A program made the translations under genes and the position numbers. Below, piece after piece: positions 1 to 5,607 of a stretch of 7,538 nucleotides of DNA. The DNA is from Frankiaceae bacterium (GTDB lineage: Bacteria; Actinomycetota; Actinomycetes; Frankiales; Frankiaceae), in contig JAVEDQ010000282.1 of the NCBI GenBank assembly GCA_030840885.1, positions 1-7,538 of the forward strand, in the 5' to 3' direction. Under the pieces are notes generated by a model. It saw nothing but the letters and a program-made list of their open reading frames with translations, was not told where the DNA came from and did no database searches. Numbering within the stretch: position 1 is the stretch's first letter; every line of letters begins with the position of its first letter.

Positions 1-309
1 CAGGACGGCTTTGACGCCCTGGTAGGCGGAGAAGCCGGCGCCGGAGAGGAAGATGCCGATCGCGGCGAGCAGGGACCAGAAGAACCGTTCCTTGCCGTAG
101 CCGAAGGGGTGGGTGCGGTCCGCTGGCCGCTCCGACTTCCGCAGGGAGAGGAGGAGGAACACCTCGTTGAAGGTGTCGGCGACCGAGTGCGCCGCCTCCG
201 ACAGCAGCGCCGCCGACCCCGTGAGGGCACCGGCCACGATCTTCGCCAGCGCGACACCGACGTTCGCGCCGAGTGCGACGAGAACGGTCCCCTTGGTCTC
301 GTCCGCCAC
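1..309 (-). CDS. Cation diffusion facilitator (CDF) family transporter, N-terminal 103 residues, cut by window edge
   Basis: This is the N-terminal part of an inner-membrane divalent-metal/proton antiporter of the CDF family, which exports Zn, Fe, Mn or similar ions. About 103 of roughly 300 expected residues are present; the rest lies beyond position 1. The reading starts at GTG (307-309) with a good Shine-Dalgarno GGAAGG seven bases upstream, and no in-frame ATG competes nearby. A hydrophobic segment runs from about residue 8 to 29. A second segment carries the CDF signature SEAAHSVADTFNE (residues 37-49), whose H41 and D45 form the HxxxD pair expected at the TM2 metal site. After it comes the loop motif HPFGYGKERFFW (67-78) and a third hydrophobic segment (about 79-97). 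The GYGKERFFW loop recalls the ZnT9-like branch of the family. The metal cannot be told from this fragment. It is divergent from the gene at 575. Family assignment is secure; substrate is not. Confidence 0.9.
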   Translation of the reverse strand, partial: MADETKGTVLVALGANVGVALAKIVAGALTGSAALLSEAAHSVADTFNEVFLLLSLRKSERPADRTHPFGYGKERFFWSLLAAIGIFLSGAGFSAYQGVKAVL

Positions 310-424
310 GGTGGAACCTTCCGGGTATTCGCAGTGTTGGTGTTCGGTCTGCAGGTGCTCGATTGCCTCGCTGGACCCGTACCCGGTGGGAGTCGGCGAA
401 CCAGGCGGGCGTTGTGCGGTTGGT

Positions 425-493
425 CCCGTCCGAGCGAGGGTGTCGCTGCGATGCAGACCGCGAAGGGGGTCTGTGGCGCGTAGTTCGGACGGG
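425..493. repeat. Nested inverted repeats in the divergent promoter region
   Basis: CCCGTCCGA at 425-433 is the perfect reverse complement of TCGGACGGG at 485-493. The pairing can extend inward by a G-T and a C-G pair (434/484, 435/483). Inside lies a second inverted repeat, CAGACC (454-459) with GGTCTG (468-473), separated by 8 bases. It could be operator-like DNA for a regulator, a folded leader RNA, or chance in GC-rich DNA. The arms are exact, but the function is unknown. Confidence 0.4.
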
Positions 494-530
494 CCATCGA
501 CGTCGGCTTCCCGCGGGTGTTGGGTGCCGG

Positions 531-556
531 TGCTCCCCCGCGTCCAAGGGGGAGCA
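531..556 (+). promoter_or_regulatory. Perfect 9-bp stem-loop directly upstream of the ribosome-binding site of the 575 gene
   Basis: TGCTCCCCC (531-539) pairs perfectly with GGGGGAGCA (548-556) around an 8-base loop. The stem ends exactly one base before the Shine-Dalgarno-like GGGAGG (557-562). If the transcript begins upstream of 531, this stem would stack next to the ribosome-binding site. It might influence initiation or stabilise the 5' end. There is no U-tract, so an intrinsic terminator is less likely. The structure is seen; the role is inferred. Confidence 0.45.
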
Positions 557-574
557 GGGAGGTAATGATCCGCC

Positions 575-901
575 ATGACCTACGCCATCACGATGGACGT
601 GCCGCAGCCGGCCGAGATGTACGAGAAGGTGCACGCGATCGTCACGCAACGGCTCGGTCGGGAGATGCCCGAGGGATGCCTGCTGCACCTCGCGACGAGG
701 ACCGACGGCGGCTTCAGCGTCACCGAGGTCTGGGAGACGCACGAGGCGGCCGACAGGTTCGGCGACGACGTGCTGCGCCCCGTGATCCTCGAGGTGTCAG
801 GGCTCTCGCCCGCCGAGATGCTTGCGCAGGGCCCGCCGCCCAGCCGGGAACTCGACGTCCTCGGCCTGACGGTCGACGCGAGGGCGCGCGTCGGGGTGTA
901 G
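575..901 (+). CDS. Small conserved protein, probable dimeric alpha/beta-barrel (ABM-like) fold, 108 aa
   Basis: The function is unknown. The pattern resembles small single-domain proteins of the dimeric alpha/beta-barrel (ferredoxin-like) superfamily, which includes antibiotic-biosynthesis-monooxygenase and stress-response barrel proteins. It has an opening strand (residues 2-9), a helix (about 11-28), a strand around CLLHLATRTDGG (35-46), a strand with the motif EVWET (51-55), a helix with DRF (60-62), and a closing strand (about 93-99). Such proteins are soluble, cytoplasmic, and usually pair to form a barrel. ATG at 575 is preceded by GGGAGG (557-562) at a rather long spacing of 12 bases. 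There is no signal peptide or membrane segment. The downstream hydrolase pseudogene begins 52 bp later on the same strand. The coding call is fairly firm from codon bias and composition; an enzymatic role cannot be claimed. Confidence 0.8.
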   Translation: MTYAITMDVPQPAEMYEKVHAIVTQRLGREMPEGCLLHLATRTDGGFSVTEVWETHEAADRFGDDVLRPVILEVSGLSPAEMLAQGPPPSRELDVLGLTVDARARVGV

Positions 902-916
902 TCGGGGTCGGCCGAG

Positions 917-932
917 GCCGCCTGATGGCGGC
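917..932 (+). terminator. Small GC stem-loop after the 575 gene, possible weak terminator
   Basis: GCCGCC (917-922) and GGCGGC (927-932) form a perfect 6-bp stem around a TGAT tetraloop, starting 16 bases after the TAG stop (899-901). No T-run follows, so termination would have to be of the U-less GC-stem kind proposed for actinobacteria. A 6-bp stem this GC-rich could also be chance. Confidence 0.3.
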
Positions 933-953
933 AGCGCCGGGTAGGCGGCAGAT

Positions 954-1687
954 GTGTCCCCGACAGCCTCGCGCCCGTCCACCCACTCCTACGGCGATCT
1001 GCCCGATCAGGTGGGCGACCTGCTGCTGCCGCCCGACGTGTCGGGTCCCCTGCCGGTCGTCGTCCTCGTGCACTGCGGCTTCTGGCGCGAGCCGTACCGC
1101 CGGGACAGCCTCGCCCCGCTCGCTGCAGCCATCACCGCCTAGGGCTACGCGACCTGGAACGTCGAGTACCGGCGGGTGGGAGCGTCCGGCGGCGGCTACC
1201 CGCAGACGACCGACGACGTCCTCGCGGCCTTCGACGCGCTGCCGAATCCGTCGGCGTCGCTCGATCTCGACCGCGTGACGGTCGTGGGGCACAGCGCCGG
1301 CGGACACCTCGCCCTCTGGCTGGCGGGACATCGCCGACTCGCAGGCGTCGTGTCACTCGCCGGGGTCGCCGACCTCGTGGCCGCCGACGAGCAGCACCTG
1401 GGCGACGACGCGGTGAACGACTTCCTCCACGGCGCCGCCGGGTCCGACCATCCGGAGGTCGACCCGGCAAAGCTCGTGCCAACGGGGGTGCCGTCCCTGC
1501 TGGTCCACGGCGACGCCGACGGCAACGTGCCGCTCGACCAGAGCGAGCGCACGAAGCGGCGGCGACCGCCGCGGGCGACGACTGCCACCTGCTGCGCATC
1601 GACGGCGCGGACCACTTCGTCGTCATCGACCCCTCGTCGTCGGCGTGGGCGCAGGCCTGGGCGCAGTGGCCGGGCCGCAGGTGTTGA
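954..1687 (+). pseudogene. Alpha/beta hydrolase (kynurenine-formamidase/esterase-like), broken by an amber codon and a frameshift
   Basis: The gene starts at GTG 954 (AGGCGG at 943-948 upstream; an in-frame TAG at 942-944 rules out a longer start). It reads 62 codons to TAG at 1140-1142. The same frame then continues clearly as hydrolase sequence (GYATWNVEYRRVG) to about 1550. There, inserting one base after 1550 (a T makes CGC TAC GAA) restores the frame through HLLRIDGADHFVVIDP to a TGA at 1685-1687. The repaired protein would be 244 residues, normal for small single-domain esterases. The nucleophile elbow GHSAGG (Ser codon 1293-1295), acid loop HGDADGNVP and His in GADHF are all present. 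The oxyanion motif, normally HGGFW as in kynurenine-formamidase-like and BD-FAE-like hydrolases, reads HCGFW (residues 40-44). Amber codon, deletion and motif change together indicate decay. A sequencing error could explain one of these but less easily all three. The substrate is unknown. Confidence 0.82.
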
Positions 1688-1690
1688 CGC

Positions 1691-2647
1691 TCAGTCGAAG
1701 GTCAGCACCAGCCGGCCCCGCACGCCGCCGGCTTCCAGCGTGCGGTGGGCCTCGGCGGCCTGCTCGGCCGGGAACGTCTGCGCGACCCGCAGCGTGACCA
1801 CGCCGTCCTCGACCCGCTGCCGCAGCGTGTCCAGCGCTTCCTGATCGCGCGCGTGCCCGAAGACCATGATCTTGTGCACGGTGATGCCCCGGCCGGGGTC
1901 GCCGTTCCAGCCGCGGACGACTGCCATTCCACCGCCGTCGGCGATGGCGTCCACGACCAGCTCGCTCTGCACTGCGCCGTCGGCGAGGCCGTCGACGCCT
2001 TCCGGCACAAGAGCGCGGATGCGGTCGGCGACGTCGTCGCCGCGACGGACCACGTCATCGGCCCCGAGGTCGCGCACCAGCTGCTCGTCGGCCTCCGACG
2101 CATCGGCTATGACCCGCAGGCCGTCGGCCTTGGCCAGCTGAACGATGTAGCCGCCGAAGGCGCCGGCAGCGCCGGTCACCGCGATGGTCTGCCCGGGCCG
2201 CAGCCCGAGTTCGTCGAGGGCGACGCGCGCGGTCAGGCCGTTCATCGGCAGGCCTGACGCGGCCACGGCGTCGGTGCCTTTCGGCAACCGGGCGACGGAG
2301 GCGGCCGGGACGACGATCTGCTCGGCGTAGGCACCCTTGCGGGGCTCGGTCGGCAGCACGATCGCCATGACCTCGTCGCCGAGCTGCCACGGCGTGCCAT
2401 CGACCGTGGTGGAACCGTCCCCGACCTCGTCGATGACGCCGGCCGCGTCCATCCCGGGGATGTACGGCGGCTGCTGGTCGTTGAGCCGCGGGCCGTACCA
2501 GCCGGCCCGCAGCCCGGTGTCGGTCGGGTTGACGGTCGCTGCCCGGACGCGGATCCGCACCTCACCGGGACCGGCGTGCGGCTCCGCCACCTCGAACACC
2601 TGCAGGGCCTCGGGCCCACCGAAATCTTCTACACCGACAGCACGCAT
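1691..2647 (-). CDS. Zinc-free medium-chain dehydrogenase/reductase, quinone-oxidoreductase-like, 318 aa
   Basis: This is a soluble NAD(P)H-dependent oxidoreductase of the MDR superfamily, quinone oxidoreductase/zeta-crystallin type. These enzymes reduce quinones or activated C=C bonds. It has the GroES-like N-terminal half with ATVNPTDTGLR (37-47) and PGMDAAGVIDEVG (64-76). The Rossmann half carries the nucleotide-binding motif TGAAGAFGG (158-166). The Cys/His zinc ligands and four-Cys structural zinc lobe of zinc alcohol dehydrogenases are absent, so it is a non-zinc member. The length (318) is typical. ATG 2645-2647 has a weak GGTAGG eight bases upstream, and that site overlaps the base of a strong stem-loop (2659-2700). 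It lies 65 bp downstream of the aldehyde dehydrogenase on the same strand, so it may be a partly attenuated member of that operon or a separate unit. Its stop is 3 bp from the stop of the convergent hydrolase pseudogene. The true substrate is unknown. Confidence 0.92.
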   Translation of the reverse strand: MRAVGVEDFGGPEALQVFEVAEPHAGPGEVRIRVRAATVNPTDTGLRAGWYGPRLNDQQPPYIPGMDAAGVIDEVGDGSTTVDGTPWQLGDEVMAIVLPTEPRKGAYAEQIVVPAASVARLPKGTDAVAASGLPMNGLTARVALDELGLRPGQTIAVTGAAGAFGGYIVQLAKADGLRVIADASEADEQLVRDLGADDVVRRGDDVADRIRALVPEGVDGLADGAVQSELVVDAIADGGGMAVVRGWNGDPGRGITVHKIMVFGHARDQEALDTLRQRVEDGVVTLRVAQTFPAEQAAEAHRTLEAGGVRGRLVLTFD

Positions 2648-2658
2648 GCAGTTGGCCT

Positions 2659-2700
2659 ACCGCGCCTACCCGTCCCGAACCGCGAACGGGCAGGCGCGGT
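2659..2700 (-). terminator. Strong 15-bp stem-loop between the ALDH and MDR genes (terminator or attenuator)
   Basis: The arms 2659-2673 and 2686-2700 are complementary at 14 of 15 positions around a 12-base loop. The single exception (A2668/C2691) becomes a G-U wobble in minus-strand RNA but an A-C mismatch in plus-strand RNA. The stem is therefore complete only in the transcript running from ALDH toward MDR. It begins 12 bases after the ALDH stop. No U-tract follows, as is common for proposed actinobacterial stem terminators. Its 3' arm covers part of the GGUAGG ribosome-binding site of the MDR gene, so it could also damp MDR translation. Confidence 0.65.
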
Positions 2701-2712
2701 GCCACCGTCAGC

Positions 2713-4224
2713 TCAGCGCTGGATGGCCTTGGTCTCCAGGAATTCGTCCAGCCCCTGGGCGCCGGCCTCACGGCCGAGCCCGGACTGCTTGTAGCCGCCG
2801 AACGGCGCCGCCGGGTTGAACGTGCCGCCGTTGACCTCGATCTGCCCGGCGCGCAGCTGGCGGGCGACCCGCATCGCGCGGTCGGCGTCGCCGGACCAGA
2901 CCGCACCGGCGAGGCCGTACTCGGTGTCGTTGGCGATCCGTACCGCCTCGGCCTCGTCGGAGTAGGGGAGGATCGACAGCACGGGGCCGAAGATCTCCTC
3001 CCGCGCGATGGTCATGTCGTTGTTGACGTTGGAGAAGACCGTCGGCGCGACGAAGTAGCCGTGCTCCTGGTCGGTCTCGACGCCACCGGTGACGAGCGTC
3101 GCGCCCTCGTCCAGCCCCTTCTGGATGAAGCCGCGCACGCGCTCGAGCTGCGTGCTGCTGACCAGCGGCCCGACCTTGGACCCCGCGGCCGTCCAGGGAC
3201 CGACCTCGAAGCCGGCGGTGACCTTCTTCGCGATCTGCTCCACCTCCGCCAGCTTGTCTGCGGGGACCAGCATGCGGGTGAGGGCGTTGCAGGCCTGCCC
3301 GCTGTTGAGGTAGGCGTTCGAGACGCCGTTCGTCACGGCCGCCTCGAGGTCGGCGTCGTCGAGGATGACGTTGGCCGACTTGCCACCAAGCTCCAGGGCG
3401 ACCCGCTTGACCGAGCCAGCCGCGACCTCGGCGATGCGCTTGCCGGCTCGGGTGGAGCCGGTGAACGACACCATGTCGACGTCCGGGTGCGCGACGAGTG
3501 CCTCGCCGACCTCGGGGCCGTAGCCGCTGATGAGGTTGAAGACGCCGGCGGGAAGGCCGATCTCCTCGAAGATGTCGGCCAGCGCGAACACCAGCAGCGG
3601 TGTCACCTCGGTCGGCTTCACCACCACCGTGCAGCCCGCGGCGAAGGCGGCGGCCACCTTCAGCGCCACCTGGTGCAGCGGGAAGTTCCACGGCGTGATG
3701 CAGGCGACGACGCCGACCGGCTCCTTGACGATCAGCGAGTTGCCCGTCACCTGGCCGTCGAAGTCGAAGGACCGGGCGATCGAGGCGTAGTGCCCGAAGT
3801 TGAACGTCGGGAGCCCGAGCTGGATGGCCTTGGCCAGCCAGATGGGCGCCCCGACGTCCTGGGCGACCAGTTCCGCGTACCCGTCGACCCGGGCCGCGAG
3901 CAGCGACGCCGTCTTCTCCAGGAACTCGGCCCGCTCCGACGCCGGACGGGTCGACCAGGCGGGGAAGGCGGCCTTGGCTGCGGCGACCGCGGCATCGACG
4001 TCGGCGGACGTCCCCTCCGCGACCGAGCCGATGACCTGCTCGGTCGCCGGGTTGACGACCTCGATGTGGCCCGAGCCGGCCGACGGCCGCCAGCTGCCGT
4101 TGATGTAGATCTCGCTGCGGTCGAGCAACTCGCCCTGGCGCAGGATCGCGAGGCTCTGCTCGAGCCGCTGTTCCGGGGCGAGTTGGGTGACAGGGGTGGT
4201 GGGCGTGCGGGTGGTGGTCGTCAT
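2713..4224 (-). CDS. NAD(P)+-dependent aldehyde dehydrogenase, 503 aa
   Basis: This cytoplasmic enzyme oxidises an aldehyde to the carboxylic acid with NAD(P)+. All core ALDH features are visible: TPWNFP (178-182) with Asn180 for the oxyanion, VVKPTEVTP (201-209) for cofactor binding, FTGST (254-258), the general base Glu278 in LELGGKS, the nucleophile Cys312 in [10 protein letters not shown], and EEIFGPV (409-415). The length is slightly above the usual 475-495 because of a Thr-rich start and a helix-like leader (residues 1-38) before the first family strand (EIYINGSW, 38-45). ATG 4222-4224 has AAGGA five bases upstream, which supports it. The start is 54 bp downstream of the alcohol dehydrogenase stop, with no hairpin between them, so the two are likely co-transcribed. 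This enzyme would then consume the aldehyde made by that dehydrogenase. The exact substrate is not evident. Confidence 0.95.
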   Translation of the reverse strand: MTTTTRTPTTPVTQLAPEQRLEQSLAILRQGELLDRSEIYINGSWRPSAGSGHIEVVNPATEQVIGSVAEGTSADVDAAVAAAKAAFPAWSTRPASERAEFLEKTASLLAARVDGYAELVAQDVGAPIWLAKAIQLGLPTFNFGHYASIARSFDFDGQVTGNSLIVKEPVGVVACITPWNFPLHQVALKVAAAFAAGCTVVVKPTEVTPLLVFALADIFEEIGLPAGVFNLISGYGPEVGEALVAHPDVDMVSFTGSTRAGKRIAEVAAGSVKRVALELGGKSANVILDDADLEAAVTNGVSNAYLNSGQACNALTRMLVPADKLAEVEQIAKKVTAGFEVGPWTAAGSKVGPLVSSTQLERVRGFIQKGLDEGATLVTGGVETDQEHGYFVAPTVFSNVNNDMTIAREEIFGPVLSILPYSDEAEAVRIANDTEYGLAGAVWSGDADRAMRVARQLRAGQIEVNGGTFNPAAPFGGYKQSGLGREAGAQGLDEFLETKAIQR

Positions 4225-4278
4225 GCTGGTCCTTGCTACTCGGTGGGGCTGCTCAGCGGGGGGTCGAAGCGAGCCGGC

Positions 4279-5415
4279 TCAGTAGTCCTCAGGCCCGTAC
4301 TTGACGAGGCCGCGCAGGTTCTTGCCTTCGAACATGTCGGAGTAGCCCTTGTTGATGTCCTCGAGCTTGTACTCGGTGGTTACCAGCTCGTCGAGCTTGA
4401 GCTGGCCGTCGCGGTACAGGCCGAGCAGCTTCGGGATGTCGTAGCGCGGGTTGCCGCCGCCGAAGACCGCGCCCTGCAGCCGCTTCTGCAGTAGGGCCAG
4501 CTCGAACAGGCTCATGGGCACGTCGACCGCGTCGGCCTGCCCCATCGCGGTGACGACACCGGTGCCGCCCTTGCCCACCAGTGTCAGCATCTCCTGGATC
4601 ATGTGGCCCTCGATACGGCCGACCGTCAGGATCGCCTTCTCCGCGCCGCGGCCCCAGGTGAGGTCGACCAGCGGCTCGTAGGCCTCGGTCATGCTGGCGA
4701 AGGTGTGGGTCGCGCCGAAGTCCATGGCGCGCTCGCGCTTGGACTCGATCGGGTCGATGGCGACGATCCGCTTCGCGCCGGCGAGCGCCGCACCCTGCAC
4801 GGCGTTGATGCCGATGCCGCCGATGCCGATCACGACGACGGTGTCGCCCGGCGTGGTCTGGGCGGCGTAGACCGCCGAACCCCAACCCGTGGTGACGCCG
4901 CAGCCGACGAGTGCGGCCTTGTCGAGCGGGATGTCGTCCTCGATCTTGATGACGGACGAGTTGTGCACCGTCACGTAGGGGGAGAAGGTGCCGAGCAGGC
5001 ACATCGGCGACAGGTTCTTGCCGCCCACCGAGGCGCGGTAGGAGCCGTCCGCGATGGACTGGCCGGTCAGCAGCGTCGCGCCGTTGTCGCACAGGTTCTG
5101 GTGGCCGCTGGAGCACGAGGGACAGCGCCCGCAGGACGGGATGAAACCGAGCACGATGTGGTCGCCCTCGGCCAGGCCTTCGACGCCGGCTCCGACCTTG
5201 GTGACGATGCCGGCGCCCTCGTGGCCGCCGAGGAACGGGAAGCCACCGGGCTCGACGAGCGGGATGTCGCCGATGCGCACGTGCTCGTCGGAGTGACAGA
5301 GGCCGGAGGCGGCCAGCTGGACCTGCACCTCACCGGCGACCGGGTCGCCGACCTCGATCTCCTCGACCTTCCAGTCCTCGTTGACGCCCCACAGGACAGC
5401 ACCCTTGGTCTTCAC
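4279..5415 (-). CDS. NDMA-dependent (nicotinoprotein-type) zinc alcohol dehydrogenase, 378 aa
   Basis: This is a zinc-containing MDR alcohol dehydrogenase oxidising an alcohol to its aldehyde. The opening MKTKGAVLWG and overall pattern match my recollection of the NDMA-dependent alcohol dehydrogenase family (TIGR03989, Rxyl_3153 type). Those enzymes hold NAD(H) tightly and are tied to the redox peptide mycofactocin. Catalytic-zinc residues are Cys40 (GLCHSDEH), His65-Glu66 (GGHEGAG) and Cys172 (VGCGVTTG). The structural-zinc lobe has Cys95, Cys98, Cys101 and Cys109. The Rossmann motif GIGGIG (197-202) and Asp221 point to NAD rather than NADP. I start at GTG 5413-5415 because GGAGGA (5422-5427) lies six bases upstream; the open frame runs a further 40 codons, but these cover the promoter region and look non-coding. 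ALDH follows 54 bp downstream. The zinc ADH call is certain; NDMA/mycofactocin dependence rests on family resemblance. Confidence 0.93.
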   Translation of the reverse strand: MKTKGAVLWGVNEDWKVEEIEVGDPVAGEVQVQLAASGLCHSDEHVRIGDIPLVEPGGFPFLGGHEGAGIVTKVGAGVEGLAEGDHIVLGFIPSCGRCPSCSSGHQNLCDNGATLLTGQSIADGSYRASVGGKNLSPMCLLGTFSPYVTVHNSSVIKIEDDIPLDKAALVGCGVTTGWGSAVYAAQTTPGDTVVVIGIGGIGINAVQGAALAGAKRIVAIDPIESKRERAMDFGATHTFASMTEAYEPLVDLTWGRGAEKAILTVGRIEGHMIQEMLTLVGKGGTGVVTAMGQADAVDVPMSLFELALLQKRLQGAVFGGGNPRYDIPKLLGLYRDGQLKLDELVTTEYKLEDINKGYSDMFEGKNLRGLVKYGPEDY

Positions 5416-5457
5416 AACGACTCCTCCATGACAGCATTCGTGTGACCTCGGCCACCG

Positions 5458-5486
5458 GTTATGACCGACGCTATACCGCGCCACAA
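5458..5486 (-). promoter_or_regulatory. Candidate promoter for the ADH-ALDH operon
   Basis: Reading the minus strand, TTGTGG (5481-5486) and CATAAC (5458-5463) are separated by exactly 17 bases. The -10-like element lies 42 bases before the GTG start of the ADH. The match to the housekeeping consensus is only moderate (3/6 and 4/6). An alternative -10, TATAGC, lies within the spacer. It is the only AT-richer patch in the gap between katG and ADH, which supports a promoter somewhere here. Confidence 0.4.
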
Positions 5487-5500
5487 CAGGCTCAGACGTC

Positions 5501-5525
5501 GGCCGAGGCGCCGTCTCGCTCGGCC
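5501..5525. repeat. 7-bp stem-loop in the katG-ADH gap
   Basis: GGCCGAG (5501-5507) pairs perfectly with CTCGGCC (5519-5525) around 11 bases. It lies downstream of the main katG terminator and upstream of the putative ADH promoter. Its right arm overlaps by two bases the left arm of the 5524-5558 inverted repeat. It could be a back-up terminator or an operator; no stronger claim is possible. Confidence 0.3.
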
Positions 5526-5558
5526 CGGGCGACAACGCGAAACGGCGAGTCGCCCGGG
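5524..5558. repeat. 10-bp perfect inverted repeat competing with the katG terminator
   Basis: CCCGGGCGAC (5524-5533) is the exact reverse complement of GTCGCCCGGG (5549-5558), with a 15-base loop. The right arm contains the heptamer GTCGCCC (5549-5555), which also forms the top of the 5541-5575 stem. The two folds therefore exclude each other. The longer local stem is expected to win kinetically because it has a 5-base loop and is transcribed first from katG. Confidence 0.45.
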
Positions 5559-5575
5559 GTGGGCGACCCGCCGTT
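5541..5575 (-). terminator. Strong intrinsic terminator-like stem-loop after katG
   Basis: The arms 5541-5555 and 5561-5575 match at 14 of 15 positions around a 5-base loop. The odd pair (A5548/C5568) becomes a G-U wobble only in minus-strand RNA, giving a full 15-bp stem in the katG transcript. It begins 32 bases past the katG stop, and the 3' arm ends in UU followed by U (TTTCG), a short U-tract. Orientation, position and strand-specific pairing all support termination of katG before the ADH operon. Confidence 0.75.
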
Positions 5576-5607
5576 CTGCGGAGATCGAGCTGGGTTGGAG
5601 CGGTCGG

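Larger units (their letters stand above)
310..574. other. Divergent intergenic region between the CDF gene and the 575 gene
   Basis: This 265-bp stretch separates two divergent starts, so it should hold promoters for both. I could not find a convincing -35/-10 pair in either direction. What can be seen is secondary-structure potential: an outer 9-bp inverted repeat (425-433 with 485-493) around a smaller 6-bp one (454-459 with 468-473), and a 9-bp perfect hairpin (531-556) just before the ribosome-binding site of the right-hand gene. No protein-coding frame here has a start with a ribosome-binding site and plausible composition. No riboswitch class or tRNA was recognised. Confidence 0.6.

Noticed and set aside
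389..402. GGTTCGCCGACTCC on the minus strand, resembling a tRNA T-loop
   Set aside because: The loop lacks the invariant TTCRA pattern with a paired 5-bp stem, and no acceptor stem, anticodon arm or D-arm could be built around it.
109..578. Overlapping plus-strand open frames in the left part of the window
   Set aside because: They run antisense to the CDF gene and into the intergenic gap, are Arg-rich, and have no plausible start context or motif.
1140..1142. Possible programmed amber read-through or recoding in the hydrolase
   Set aside because: A second, unrelated frameshift at about 1550 and the HCG motif change make decay the simpler explanation. No recoding element is recognisable downstream of the TAG.
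720..1331. A 203-codon minus-strand frame across the 575 gene and the hydrolase pseudogene
   Set aside because: Its composition is Arg/Pro/Ala-rich shadow sequence. The plus-strand reading shows real hydrolase motifs here, so breakage of that gene does not mean the opposite strand is coding.
3061..4494. A 477-codon plus-strand open frame crossing the ALDH gene and the ADH-ALDH gap
   Set aside because: It is antisense to two firmly identified enzymes, has an Arg/Asp/Gly/Leu-heavy composition typical of GC-rich shadow frames, and shows no recognisable motif.
4603..5445. A 280-codon plus-strand frame antisense to the ADH gene
   Set aside because: It is a shadow of the opposite-strand ADH, rich in Asp/Gly/Ala/Val, with no ribosome-binding site or family resemblance.
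5416..5535. A 40-codon N-terminal extension of the ADH to an ATG at 5535
   Set aside because: GTG at 5415 has GGAGGA six bases upstream and gives the family-typical MKTKGA start. The extension crosses the putative promoter and katG 3' hairpins and has no family-like sequence.
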